In this document: positions 11,718-22,000 of the stretch, piece by piece | Layout of the letters: every line of letters begins with the position of its first letter | Position numbering within the stretch: the stretch's first letter is position 1 | NCBI GenBank assembly: GCA_019914945.1 | Contig: CM034101.1 | Location: 15,015,188 to 15,079,187 of the forward strand | Reading direction: 5' to 3' | DNA from: Typha latifolia | Lineage: Eukaryota; Streptophyta; Magnoliopsida; Poales; Typhaceae | Length of the DNA: 64,000 nucleotides | Position numbers and translations under genes: made by a program | Notes under the pieces: model-generated | Database searches by the model: none | Seen by the model: only the letters and a program-made list of their open reading frames with translations | What the model was told of the DNA's origin: nothing

Positions 11718-12098
11718 TTACCTATACGAATGATCGTTCTGAGCTAATAGATCTTGCACATACTTGTCGGTGCGATTGAGCTCCTCGAGCATCACCTCTA
11801 TCTTCTTATCCGTCTCCATTAATGACTCACTCAAGTGCTCTCCACATAGCTTGGCATACCCCATCTCCTCCTTCACCTTCATCCACTCCTTCCTCACCTT
11901 ATTAAGACTCCTTTCCATGACTCGCCGTTCTTTACATTGGCTGTTATCTGCTAACTTTCTACTAGAATGCTTTCTACTTCCATGAGATGAGTTACTTTGT
12001 TGCTGGGCATACCATTCTCCTCCATTCCAATACGATCTTTCGTAAGAAACAGCACACTGGGAGAAATTTAACATGCCATTTTGAGTCAAATGCTGCAT
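11718..12098 (-). CDS. Small coiled-coil protein of unknown function (tandem copy B)
   Basis: 126 residues from the ATG at 12096-12098 (MQHLTQNGMLNFSQ). An upstream in-frame ATG at 12128 lies before a splice acceptor (ATCACAG/GAGATC), so it is probably intronic. A leader exon ends at 12223 next to GTGAGT. The protein aligns with copy A over its whole length. Shared blocks are QNGML(S/N)FSQ, the aromatic YW motif, MKVKEEMGYAK, CG(K/E)HL and ETDKKIEVML, with a TDKY(M/V) motif near the end. The C-terminal 70 residues are strongly helical and charged and are predicted to be a coiled coil. No targeting signal is evident. Copies A and B face the same way with about 1.3 kb between them and nearly the same promoter module. 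The family is not recognised. Confidence 0.65.
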   Translation of the reverse strand: MQHLTQNGMLNFSQCAVSYERSYWNGGEWYAQQQSNSSHGSRKHSSRKLADNSQCKERRVMERSLNKVRKEWMKVKEEMGYAKLCGEHLSESLMETDKKIEVMLEELNRTDKYVQDLLAQNDHSYR

Positions 12099-12320
12099 TA
12101 TGTGATCTCCTGTGATCAAAAGCATCAAACATTGTTTTAGTATTGTAATTACATTTCAATGTTTCTGGTACAGTAGAGGAAATAAAAGATTATCATAAGT
12201 ATTTCTGGTCTACGTTACTCACCCTTGGTTGATGCTGGAAAAAATCTACTTCCGAGAGGATGAGAAAGCCTGCAAACGAAGCGAATACAATGGAGAGAGA
12301 GAAAGGAGTACTGTGGAAGA

Positions 12321-12349
12321 CACACGCCCAATTGGTAGATATTTATAAG
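12321..12349 (-). promoter_or_regulatory. TATA plus GGCGTGTG start-site module, gene B
   Basis: On the minus strand TTATAAATA (about 12348-12340) is followed by GGCGTGTG (12328-12321) and TCTTCCACAGTACTCC. The same CTTCCACA extension is present in the VTL module. Confidence 0.65.
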
Positions 12350-13098
12350 GATAAGATTGTTACATTAATTTGTGCCAAATGGCACCTAATACACTGCACT
12401 GTTAGGTGAAAGTGATCAATCATTAAGTCAAATAAGAAGAAAAATGAATCCAAATGGTGGTTTCTGAGAAGAAGGGGCTAACAAATGAATCCAACTCATA
12501 TACGTAGACTTAGTCATTAAGTTATAAGATTGCTGTGCCGCTGCCATGAGAATAATCTGATCAAAAGGACGAAAAATAGAGCATCTTTTAGGTACGAATG
12601 GCATTAAACTATTGTTCAAAAACTCATTGAGTCAATGAAAATTCATCTGAGTTGTCTCAGCAAAAAAAGATGAGAAAAAACTCAAGCTGCATCAGACCAC
12701 AAGCCTACATAGTTCTTTACGGTTTTCCTGCCGACGCCCGAGATGGATTGACGAAAGGATGAATAGTATAATCACTCTCGGCCCAGCCCAAGCAGGTTAA
12801 GAATCAGCAAAATTCAATTAAATTCATTGAGTACTCGAAACTCAGTCTGAGTTTTATGTTACTGGACGGGTCATGAACATTGATATATTTATATATTATA
12901 TTAGTATTTGTCATATCTTTAAAATTACTTATAAAAAATTATATTAAAAATAATGTATTTATTATCTAGGTAAGTGATTTTTTGTCTCCTATCTATCTAT
13001 TTATTTTATCCTCAAAGACTCAAATCTGGTCATTTAACTTTCGAGTGAATCGAATCGAAATTTTGGATTTTTTATACACTGCATTAAACTAAGGAAAA

Positions 13099-13118
13099 GG
13101 CGTGTGCCGACCACGCGA
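13099..13118 (+). promoter_or_regulatory. Distal GGCGTGTG..ACCACG element, copy 2
   Basis: GGCGTGTGCCGACCACGCGA, about 780 bases upstream of the putative start of gene B. Confidence 0.5.
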
Positions 13119-13174
13119 ATGAACTTGGAAAATGATGCAAGCTTGGTACCTTTTGTTCACTAAATTTAATGAAT

Positions 13175-13194
13175 GGCGTGTGCCAACCACGGTA
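13175..13194 (+). promoter_or_regulatory. Distal GGCGTGTG..ACCACG element, copy 3
   Basis: GGCGTGTGCCAACCACGGTA, 76 bases after copy 2 and in the same orientation. The 15-base start differs from copy 2 at only one position. Confidence 0.5.
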
Positions 13195-15348
13195 TCGAAT
13201 AAGTTTAGAATAGTACCAAAAGCCACTACAATTATTCGTTTGCTTTTTTGATATTTTAAGCCTCTAGATTAGCCTCGGTGATGGGAACGCATATGACCAA
13301 GTGGTGGTTACTATGATGCCTTGGATGCTTTCCAACATATCTTAGTGGAGATTAATCGACGCCTTTGTCTCCCTCGACTTCTTTAGATAGACCATTGGGC
13401 TCTGAATTGGTTAATTTATTTTCAAATTAGTTGTTAGGATTCTTATCCAAGGGAAGAAATATTAATATGAAATGAACCATTATTTTCTTGAGGTGGTTGA
13501 GTGGAACAAGTGGACCTAACGCACCATGGCTTGAAGGCAAGTTGGGAGAAAAAAAGAATAGTTTGATACCAAGATAAGTAGCTAGACAAATTCTGTCATT
13601 ATGAAGCATTAACTCTTAATGGAAGATTTGGTTAGCTGCTACATTGTAAACCACACAAGTCTCTCTCGGCAAATTGATAGGTTTTCAGGCTTCATGAGCT
13701 AACTAAATTTTAGCTAAACATCCATGCAGGACTTGTAGATAAGGTTTTATCATATCATTCTGGTGGATAATTCCATGTATATAAACTAGTTACCACCTTG
13801 AAATTTTATTTATCTCCATAGCATAGATTAAATGCATGCGCACAAAACTGGAGGTAATTCGTAAGCGATCACTATTTTATTGCTAATCGGAGATGTCCAA
13901 GCAGGTCGACATTGTGCTAAAATGGATGATAATTTTAGTGATGGCTGGCTAACTATATAATGTAGATAAATATTATAGCAAGAATGTCCATTTACAAAGT
14001 CCAGAGGTCTTTCACCATAGTCGAATGTGCAAGTTCAAGAATGAATCTTTAGATAAAATTTATTTTTCAGATTTTGCTGTGTGAAGTTTCACTCGGTGTA
14101 CCTAGATATTTTTAAATGCTTCTACTGATTAGGATATTTGTGGATTTTGTTTTATTACGAGAATATGGTGTACAAGAAGATGGCGATTTTATTAATTAAG
14201 CTATATAACCAATTATAAACTTAGCACATATGACATCATATCATCAATAAAATTCGAAAGCACATACACAAGAAAGGCATTTTTTTTTTATGTTTTAAAT
14301 TTATGTGGAGATTAAACAAGATGCTTGAGGGAAATGATATTTTTCAAAGGAGGCCTCTTATTAGCGTCGGTGGTTAAATGAAAACATGTAAAATGCTCTG
14401 TGACTTTTATCTGAAACACTTAAACGGATCAAAAGTCTATAATTGATTGTACCAGATACTGTTACTGAGCATATCTAGTTCCTCCTTAAAAATAATGTTG
14501 CATAAATTTAAAATTACCCCATATAATTATGCCTAAAATTAAACTATCATCTAAACTTTTATTTGTACCAATATTGTCCGATTGTAATTTAGATTAATGT
14601 GAAACTGTTAGCCTTTGTATCCAAACTAATAGAAAAAATATAAATTATTATAATAATCCTGCTGTATTAATATTCCTATTGTTTGAATAAATACAAATTT
14701 TCTACTCACATTTTTATGATGATTTAAAATTTTCTTCCAAGATCATTATATATAGAGGGAGGAATATTGTGATAAGCTAGATATTAACTAATATTTAAGA
14801 CATATAATCTTAAATTAGAGAATATAGAAGAGATTGAAAGTGCATTTTATTTTAAAATTGAAGAATAAAATACGGCGACTAAATTTAATAGAAGAAGTAT
14901 AATATTTTACCTTTTTATTCGTTCGGATAGAAAAGTTAATAGTTTTATACTAATCTAAATCACAAGGAACGAGTGATACAAATAAAAATTTAGGAATAGT
15001 TTAATTTTATATATAATCACCACACAATTTATAAACCGCCAAGCCCCCATGTGGTTACCAGACTCTGGATCTGATCCCTTTTTCGAATGCATGCACTTTC
15101 ATCTTGTAAACAAATTAAAATTTCTCAACACGGATCTAAATTATGCTTCCATACTCAATCAATAAGTACAGGAATCTAATTAAAGAAAAAAAAAACAGTA
15201 GAAACCATTCTCAAGAATAACGCAATTAATATAACAAAGTATCAGACCCACTATCCCGGCAATCAGTTGACAACTAGATTCCTGGCCTCCTCCTAAACTT
15301 AGTGGAGGGATCAAAGCCAAAGCACCCAATACAATTGAATCACAGATC

Positions 15349-16062
15349 CTATGCTGAAGAAACTTGCATGTTGAAAGCTAACCCAAAGAGCCTAAGAACC
15401 CCATAAGTAACCAGCATGGCCAACCACCCCCCAATCAAAACCCTAATTCCAGACCTCCCCACATTTGCACCACCCAAGAAGGCCCCAGCTGCACCAAACC
15501 CTGCCAATCCAAGGCTACTCGCAGCGCACACAGCCCCAACTCTCAATCCCCAGGAGTTAATAAACCCCCCTGCCAGAAGAGGCAACAAAGCCCCCATCGC
15601 AAACGCCAGAGCTGAAGCCACTGCAGCCAATAGAGGGTTCGGCAGCCTCTCCTCCTTGTCCTTTGTAGAAGCAGCAGCCGCCGCCTCCTCGTCGTCGTCG
15701 CTGCAGCTGTCGCGCCGCATTTGTGTTACCTCGATGTCGTACTGCGCGTAGACGGACACGAACTCCCCGATGGCCATGCTGCACGCGCCGGCCACCAGCC
15801 CGGCCAGGCCCGAGACGAGCATCGCCTTGGCGGACTGGTTTACGGCGCCGACGCCGATCATCAGGGACGCGACCGAGACGAGCCCGTCGTTCGCCCCGAG
15901 GACGGCGGCGCGGAGCCACTGGGCTCGGGCTAAGTAGTTTACAGATGGCTTGGCCGGCGGTTGGGCGAGCTCCGGGTCACTGGGGATGGTGATGACTTGG
16001 GCTGGCTTGGCGGGATCCGGCGAGGCGGTTGCATGGACATGGGAGCTATTGAGGAATGACAT
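15349..16062 (-). CDS. Vacuolar iron transporter-like (VTL, nodulin-21 type) protein
   Basis: 237 residues from the ATG at 16060-16062 (MSFLNSS). A further in-frame ATG at 16128 sits inside the start-site element and is unlikely to be used. A polar N-terminus (about 50 residues) leads into ARAQWLRAAVLGANDGLVSV, the hallmark of the CCC1/VIT family. Then come GVGA, GACSMAIGEFVSVYAQYDIE (membrane helix 2 with the conserved acidic residues), a short charged loop (RRDSCSDDDEE, about 135-160), and three further hydrophobic helices ending YGVLRLFGLAFN. The short loop replaces the longer metal-binding domain of true VIT1 proteins, placing this in the nodulin-21/VTL branch. Members move iron into vacuoles. 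It is a single exon. A deleted paralogue lies upstream at 17126-17345. Confidence 0.92.
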   Translation of the reverse strand: MSFLNSSHVHATASPDPAKPAQVITIPSDPELAQPPAKPSVNYLARAQWLRAAVLGANDGLVSVASLMIGVGAVNQSAKAMLVSGLAGLVAGACSMAIGEFVSVYAQYDIEVTQMRRDSCSDDDEEAAAAASTKDKEERLPNPLLAAVASALAFAMGALLPLLAGGFINSWGLRVGAVCAASSLGLAGFGAAGAFLGGANVGRSGIRVLIGGWLAMLVTYGVLRLFGLAFNMQVSSA

Positions 16063-16123
16063 GGTTAGGTTACCTATATAGAAACTATGAATGGGAGAAG
16101 AAGGGATGGAGGAGTGTGGAAGC

Positions 16124-16150
16124 CACACGCCTAAGGGGGTTCTATTTATA
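16124..16150 (-). promoter_or_regulatory. TATA plus GGCGTGTG start-site module, VTL
   Basis: On the minus strand TATAAATAG (16150-16142) is followed 11 bases later by GGCGTGTG (16131-16124) and GCTTCCACACTCC, 62 bases above the ATG. It closely resembles the modules of genes A and B. Confidence 0.65.
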
Positions 16151-16258
16151 GCTGGGGACTTGGGGGTCGCTTTCCAGGTGTGAATGGGTTAAAGATTCCG
16201 AAGAGGTGGAGATATAAGGCGACTTTTGAGGGGTTTTTGAATGCTTTTATCACGGATT

Positions 16259-16278
16259 GGCGCGTGGCAACCACGCGA
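16259..16278 (+). promoter_or_regulatory. Distal GGCGTGTG..ACCACG element, copy 4
   Basis: GGCGCGTGGCAACCACGCGA, about 130 bases above the VTL start-site module. It differs from copies 1-3 at a few positions. A partial GCACGCC site follows at about 16386. Confidence 0.45.
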
Positions 16279-16784
16279 GAAGGCACTATGGAGGCATAAA
16301 GAAGAATATAAGACGGTTTCGACTGCTGTGTGTGACGTGTAACGGCATTAAATAAATGCGTGGGATTTGTTGGTGTTTGGAAAGAGCACGCCTCTCATGG
16401 CCATTGAATACGAAAGAAAAAAAAGGAGAGTAAAACGAATTAAAGTGATGCAGTCACGCACTTGGCTTGTTTATATATCAAACTATGGTCAGGAGGAGCC
16501 CATGAATGGAAAGAGGTATTCCAGTCTTTGGTTTCTGATTTAGAATAACAGAAGATTGGATGACCAAAAGCTATAATCTGAATCAACACCCACATAGTAG
16601 TCTTACTTCAAATTAAAGATCTAGGAAAACAAAAACAAAGAAAGTAGTCTTATATGAAGTATTACGCTTAACCCGAAGAATCTTTTGCGTTTCTTCTTCA
16701 AACAACCTCTCTTTTTTTTTTCATCGGTTCGAGAGAAACGTGCGTTGCGACGAAAATTTGCACGTGAATCCTTTCTTGTTATTG

Positions 16785-16866
16785 GAATATATAGTACGTA
16801 TTTCCTTTTAAAAAAAAGAATGTATAGTACGTATTTCCTTAAAAAAAAGAATATATAGTACGTACG
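16785..16866. repeat. Short tandem repeat, about 32-base unit, 2.5 copies
   Basis: GAATATATAGTACGTATTTC followed by an A-run starts at 16785, recurs as GAATGTATAG at 16818 and again, shortened, at 16849. Confidence 0.8.
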
Positions 16867-17125
16867 CCAGTGGCCCATCTGTCCAAATTATCACTATATA
16901 TTTATAATCATACCAAATGTACGAGCTTTTGACAACGAAGCTATAGTTAATTCTCAGATACATATGAGCGTAATTGGAATCTCTTTACTTCAATAGCTTA
17001 TAGTATGTTACATCCATTGTGGCAAGTAGTATTCCACTTCCACTTTCTCCAATAAGACCTACATAGAATTTCCATGGCACAAACTTTAAAACTTAACTAG
17101 CTAGCTAGAGAGAGATATTTGGGTC

Positions 17126-17345
17126 TTAAAAGCCAACCCAGACAACCTTAACACGCCATAAGACAGCCCCATGGCCGCCCCACGGCCCTACCAAATCCCC
17201 AAGTACTGCAGACCTTCCCATCTTTGCTGTAGTTAACGAAGTCTCAGGTTGATTAATTGGGACATGGAGATCGGTTAATTGGAATGGTTAGCTCGATTGA
17301 GATCTCACCGTTGGGCTCGTTTGCATAGACTTTGGACAAAGACAT
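17126..17345 (-). pseudogene. Internally deleted VTL pseudogene
   Basis: Reading the minus strand from the ATG at 17343-17345 gives about 30 codons of a VTL-like N-terminus (including ISIELTIPI) and then a stop. The sequence then jumps to the last part of the family: MGRS, a frameshift, and AAMGLSYGVLRLSGLAFK, which parallels LAMLVTYGVLRLFGLAFN of the intact gene. All the central membrane helices are missing. A GGGCGTGCC site at about 17402-17410 lies near 60 bases above the ATG, as in the intact gene. This is a duplicated VTL copy that lost its middle and cannot make a transporter. Confidence 0.7.
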
Positions 17346-17445
17346 GGGGTGATAGGCTTTGGAGCTAGGGAAAAGGATGGACGTGGGAGCATATATGAGG
17401 CACGCCCAGGACTGGGATATCTGTAATTTTGTAGTATGAGATTAG

Positions 17446-18838
17446 AAAATTAACGTTCTTGTAAATAATGAGTTTGTCAGGGTGCTTGGACCGTTGGAGC
17501 TATCAATTGGACGTGGACAGCAAATATATACATTTGCAGACTTTACTGTAATGTCTAATTAGCTAATTTAATGAGTGAACCAGTGAGGAAGTGAGACAGG
17601 CGTGGACTTGGGAAGTGGGTGAATTGGTGATTGTCTAGATTAATGGCAAGTGTAGATGACACTTGGAAAATTTGGAAGCTTAATTAGGTATAAAACATAT
17701 CATGACATTGGGATGGTAATTGGTTAAGTCCTCCCTTAGATGATTTGATTCAGCCCCAACTATTTTATTGTATTACGGATTCGATTGGTATAAGGACGTT
17801 AGACTAAAATATTGGCCTAGATGGTGTTATATGAGGCAGGATTTACGTGGGGAAGGTGAGATGCATAGATAGTGGACTTTCTTGGTACTCTAACTAAAGA
17901 AGAATGACAATCTACAAGCAATAGTTCGTCAGATGCACGTACCAGATTGTTCGTCTTCGTGATGAATCATAACCACTGTTATGATTGCTTTATTCGTAAT
18001 ATTGGTCCTATTATGTTTACTGTTTCTAAGCCTGCCCTACTGTTTTTTAAGTCTGCAAATAGATCGCCAATTACACGTCTTTTTTGCTTATTTTCGAGTA
18101 CTCTTTTTTTCTTCAAGAGCTCCTTATGAAATCATCTTAGGATAAATAAATTAGTGCCAGGGCTTACTTTCATAAGGATAAATATATTAGTGCCAGGGCT
18201 TACTTTCAAAACATAAACGCCCTACAAAGACGTTTGAATTCGCAACCGGGGGAGGTATCATGCTACTTTAAAATTAGTTTTGGATGCTAACTATACTAAA
18301 CTAAACTGCAAGTAGATCATTGCTTTGATATTGTTCAACGTAATCTATCACTTGATATTCAAGACACAAAGCTCGCTTTACCAATAGCAGAAGTTCTGCG
18401 CAGACGAGGACTAAACAGCATTTACGATTGCCACGCAATGGCATTATAATCTCATAAGCACAAATGTTCCATTCTCCAAGGGAAAGCACCACCTAGAAAG
18501 AAAGAAAACATGGAGAAAACTCTAAAGGCCAAAATAATTTTTAACACCGACCACCACAGTAAACCAGAACCTCTCATCACAGTAGGGTGCTACAAGCTTA
18601 GATGTGATAACTGTACATATGTACTAGCAAAGAGTACACGAAATATGTGTCACAACTCTTAACAAGTTCCTGATAAGAGAAAGGAACTCTCGCTGAAATT
18701 TAATGGCAGCTTGTATCTTTCAACAAGCATCAGTCGTCAGCTTTATATTACATGGTTTGTGTCCTCACAAAAGCATCCCCGAGTTTGTCAAATTGCAGTT
18801 CTGTATCACATGAAAATTAGCTTCGCTAGGATCATCTG
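17446..18838. other. Intergenic region between VTL pseudogene and ATG13
   Basis: AT-rich with no supported gene. It contains the 36-base tandem duplication at 18139-18210. The right part probably holds the ATG13 3' UTR. Confidence 0.4.
18139..18210. repeat. 36-base tandem duplication
   Basis: AGGATAAATAAATTAGTGCC at 18139 and AGGATAAATATATTAGTGCC at 18175 each continue GGGCTTACTTTCA. The two units are almost identical. Confidence 0.9.
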
Positions 18839-19017
18839 ATGTATTTCTGAGAAAGGTTTTACCAACACAATGGTAGTTTTTCACTGTCTCAGTGAATCTT
18901 GTAACTCAGCTCTACTCCTAGAAAGCAGATGTATTTCTGAGAAAGGTTTTACCAACAGAATGCTAGTTTTTCACTGTTTGAGTGAATCTTGCAACTCAGC
19001 TCTACTCCTAGAAAGCA
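18838..19017. repeat. 90-base tandem duplication across the ATG13 stop codon
   Basis: Units 18838-18927 and 18928-19017 differ at about five positions. The right-hand unit contains the last ATG13 codons, the stop at 18971-18973 and the beginning of the 3' UTR. The left-hand unit lies wholly in the 3' UTR. Confidence 0.9.
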
Positions 19018-22000
19018 GAATCTCCTTTATCTGTTTATAGGTTTGGAGTTCCTCAAATGCATCAGATGTTTTGCGAGACATGAAAGAGCTGCCACCTTCT
19101 CCATCAAACTCATTTTTTGAGGAATGGGATGAAAAACTATGATCCCGCAGGGCAGGTGCAGTCCTCAGCATGTGGACAAGGACACCAACCTCTGAATCTT
19201 GTGATTTATGGGTTGATGTACACGCCTGACCAGACTCCGAGTGCGTTTCTTTTCCATCGCTCCTGCAAACAAGTCATATGCCACAAACATCAAATAACAA
19301 CATACAAAAACTCAAACAAAGCTCCTACATTAGTGGATCATAATTTTAAAGCACCAAGTACTCAAGAACTTAATTACTCCATAGAAGGAAAAAGGACATA
19401 ATTATCAAAGAGTTTTCAAGAGAAAGGAACGTGCATTACACATCGTATTTACTAGTTTCAATAGAAATAGCATGCAACCTTTTACTTGATATATCCATCT
19501 TACTGGATCAGAAACACTATATCTCTCACAAACTTAAACAATCTGCAAATAACCATGGAGTCATCCTTGATAGTGGATTATGTAGTTAAGAATTTAGAAG
19601 TATTTAGTTGCTTCTTGCAATAAATGCACTGTAAATTGAACAATACTGCAACCTAAATGTAGCATTTCCAGTTGAAAATCGTCCATTTGATCATTTTTAG
19701 TTACAGAGCCTAGATGCCTATTCAAAGAACTGTGAGCAGAGAGTATACAGTGTCTAAAAGATGCAATGCTAGTGATGACATTGGGGTCAAGGAAAAATCT
19801 GAGATGAGCTGCTTTCATTCGCAGACATACAATGATGCTAGAACACCACTTAACGTCATTTTACAGCAAAATAGACCATATGGTACAAGCTGAGAATGTG
19901 CAAAATCCAGCTTCCAGAAAATATGCACTTGCAACCCCACTTAAGGTGTACCTTCTAGTATACAAGTTTCGCAAGAAACAGCTGTAAACCACTTCCCATT
20001 GATAAATTATTGTGATCAATCAAAATCATAACTTCTTCTTTCTCAAGCCTAATGATTCACAGAAACGTACATGTATGAGGTAAAACATTCATGAGTTGAA
20101 GTATACCAAACTTCCTCTCGCAAGATGTGTTCCAATAATACAATCTTTATTTGGATCAGATAAGATGAAGAATAAAAATAGAATGCATGAAACGAAGTTG
20201 CATTACAAAGACAGCATGGTCATCAATTTCATGATTAATTCACAAGCCGCAATCTGCATATGTATCCACATCTAAAAGGATTGCATCTTGAAAAATGTAT
20301 GAAGAGGAAACTTATGACTAAAAGAAGTTTAACAGCAGTAGGATGAAGTGTTCAAGATTCTAGTGAAGGAATTTGACATAAAGCCAAAATAGTCCTGTTT
20401 TAGATTCATTTTTCTCTTCTTCCGACATGAAAAGGAAAAAAAAAATCAATCTTAGCTTTCAAAACAAAAGCAGTGGAACAGTTTTCAGTCTTTTTTCACC
20501 TTTACCCCTATCAAAGTGTAACTTTCCATCTCCCACAAGATAGTGATCATATCCAAACAACAGAATAATTGCTTATACTTTTCATAAAGGTTTGTAGTCC
20601 AGATAATAATCATATAAGTTCCTCCACTCAAGGATCCTCTTATATCACCTAAGATAAGAGCTATTCTATCAGTTATTAAGATGAACCCATTAACTGTCCT
20701 AACCTATCCAATTGTTCAAATCAGAGATACTAACCTATCAAATAATTCAAATGAATGTGGAGATACCCAGTGAATGAGAAACCAAATCTTCAACTGTGAA
20801 TTCACAAATCACAAGAAAAGCTATGTATCAGACCCCTCCAAGAGACAAAGGGATGATAAACTCTCTAACAGTAAACCTATTTGACAAAGAACATCCAATA
20901 TCATGCAATACATCAGTATTCTACTACTCATGTCAACCTCCTCACACCATGCAGATCAACCCGTAGAAGCTGAGAAAGTGAGAATAGGAAGTACCTAGTT
21001 TGGGAATCTGAATCAACATCATCCACAGCAAAAGGACAAGACAGATCTGCATCATCAAGATCATCCTGCATAGACAATCTGCTGGAACTTCTTGAAAACC
21101 CAAATCTAGGTGAACCACCAGATGAAAGAACACCAGAGAACCTTCCAGAGTCATCCCTACCATCTTTAAACCCCTGCGCATTTTTCATAATCAAGAGCAA
21201 TATCCAACCAAATCAACAGCAGATATCAAGGGACATCAATATACCTGAATGACAGAGAAACCAAAACTGATAAACGTTTTAATGTGCTCAATAGTGAAAG
21301 GAAAAAGTGTACACAAGTTTACATATATGCTTTTGATTTTAGTCATTATTATAATATTTTCTTGCTTGGCCTCTTCTCACAAATTGGATTTGAACCATAA
21401 AGGGGATTTACAATAGCTAACTTTTCTATATTGCTACATACAGCTCACAGCTAGCATGTGGATTGTGGACAGTGGCCCGTGGCTGCCACCAAAAAAGATG
21501 GTAGAATACTTTAAAGTTTAAAGGATGAGACACCCAGGTAAAGCTGCGTACTTCAATTCTGTTTGCAACCTCTCTTGCATGAAGCCTTTGAATTCCCAAA
21601 GGTGTGGTAGTACAGAGTATAGTCACCCACTGAATTTATTTTTTCCTTTTTCACAATCCTCTCGTCATTAACACCTAAAACAGTTTCCAAAACATTTCCA
21701 ACTTAATTTTAAATGATAAATACAGAACTCACTTTTGACCTAATTCAATATGTCACAAGTCATAGCATCTTGGTTAGGCTTTATCAACATGCATTGCAAA
21801 CCTATCTTCTAGTTCACTTGCATGAATATTAGGGTCAACTGTCAAGCCAACAGTATCTGGAAATAAGATAGGGTCAATACCACTAATCTCAAGTCCAACC
21901 TTTTCCAATTTGGACAGAGAGTACCTTCCTTCTACACAATCTTCAGCGCCGTTACTTGTAAATGCTCTCTTAAAATGTAGCTGAGAACTACTTCCTAATG

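Larger units (their letters stand above)
12350..15348. other. AT-rich intergenic region between coiled-coil genes and VTL
   Basis: About 3 kb with no supported gene. Two distal regulatory-like elements lie at 13099 and 13175. Bases 13260-13650 are less AT-rich and may be old retroelement debris, but no domain was recognised. The rest is AT-rich spacer. Confidence 0.4.

Noticed and set aside
15416..15992. Arginine/proline-rich frames antisense to VTL and in its other frames
   Set aside because: Shadows of the GC-rich VTL coding sequence.
21380..21410. tRNA-like B-box (GGTTCAAATCC on the minus strand) in an ATG13 intron
   Set aside because: No A-box or cloverleaf could be found near it.
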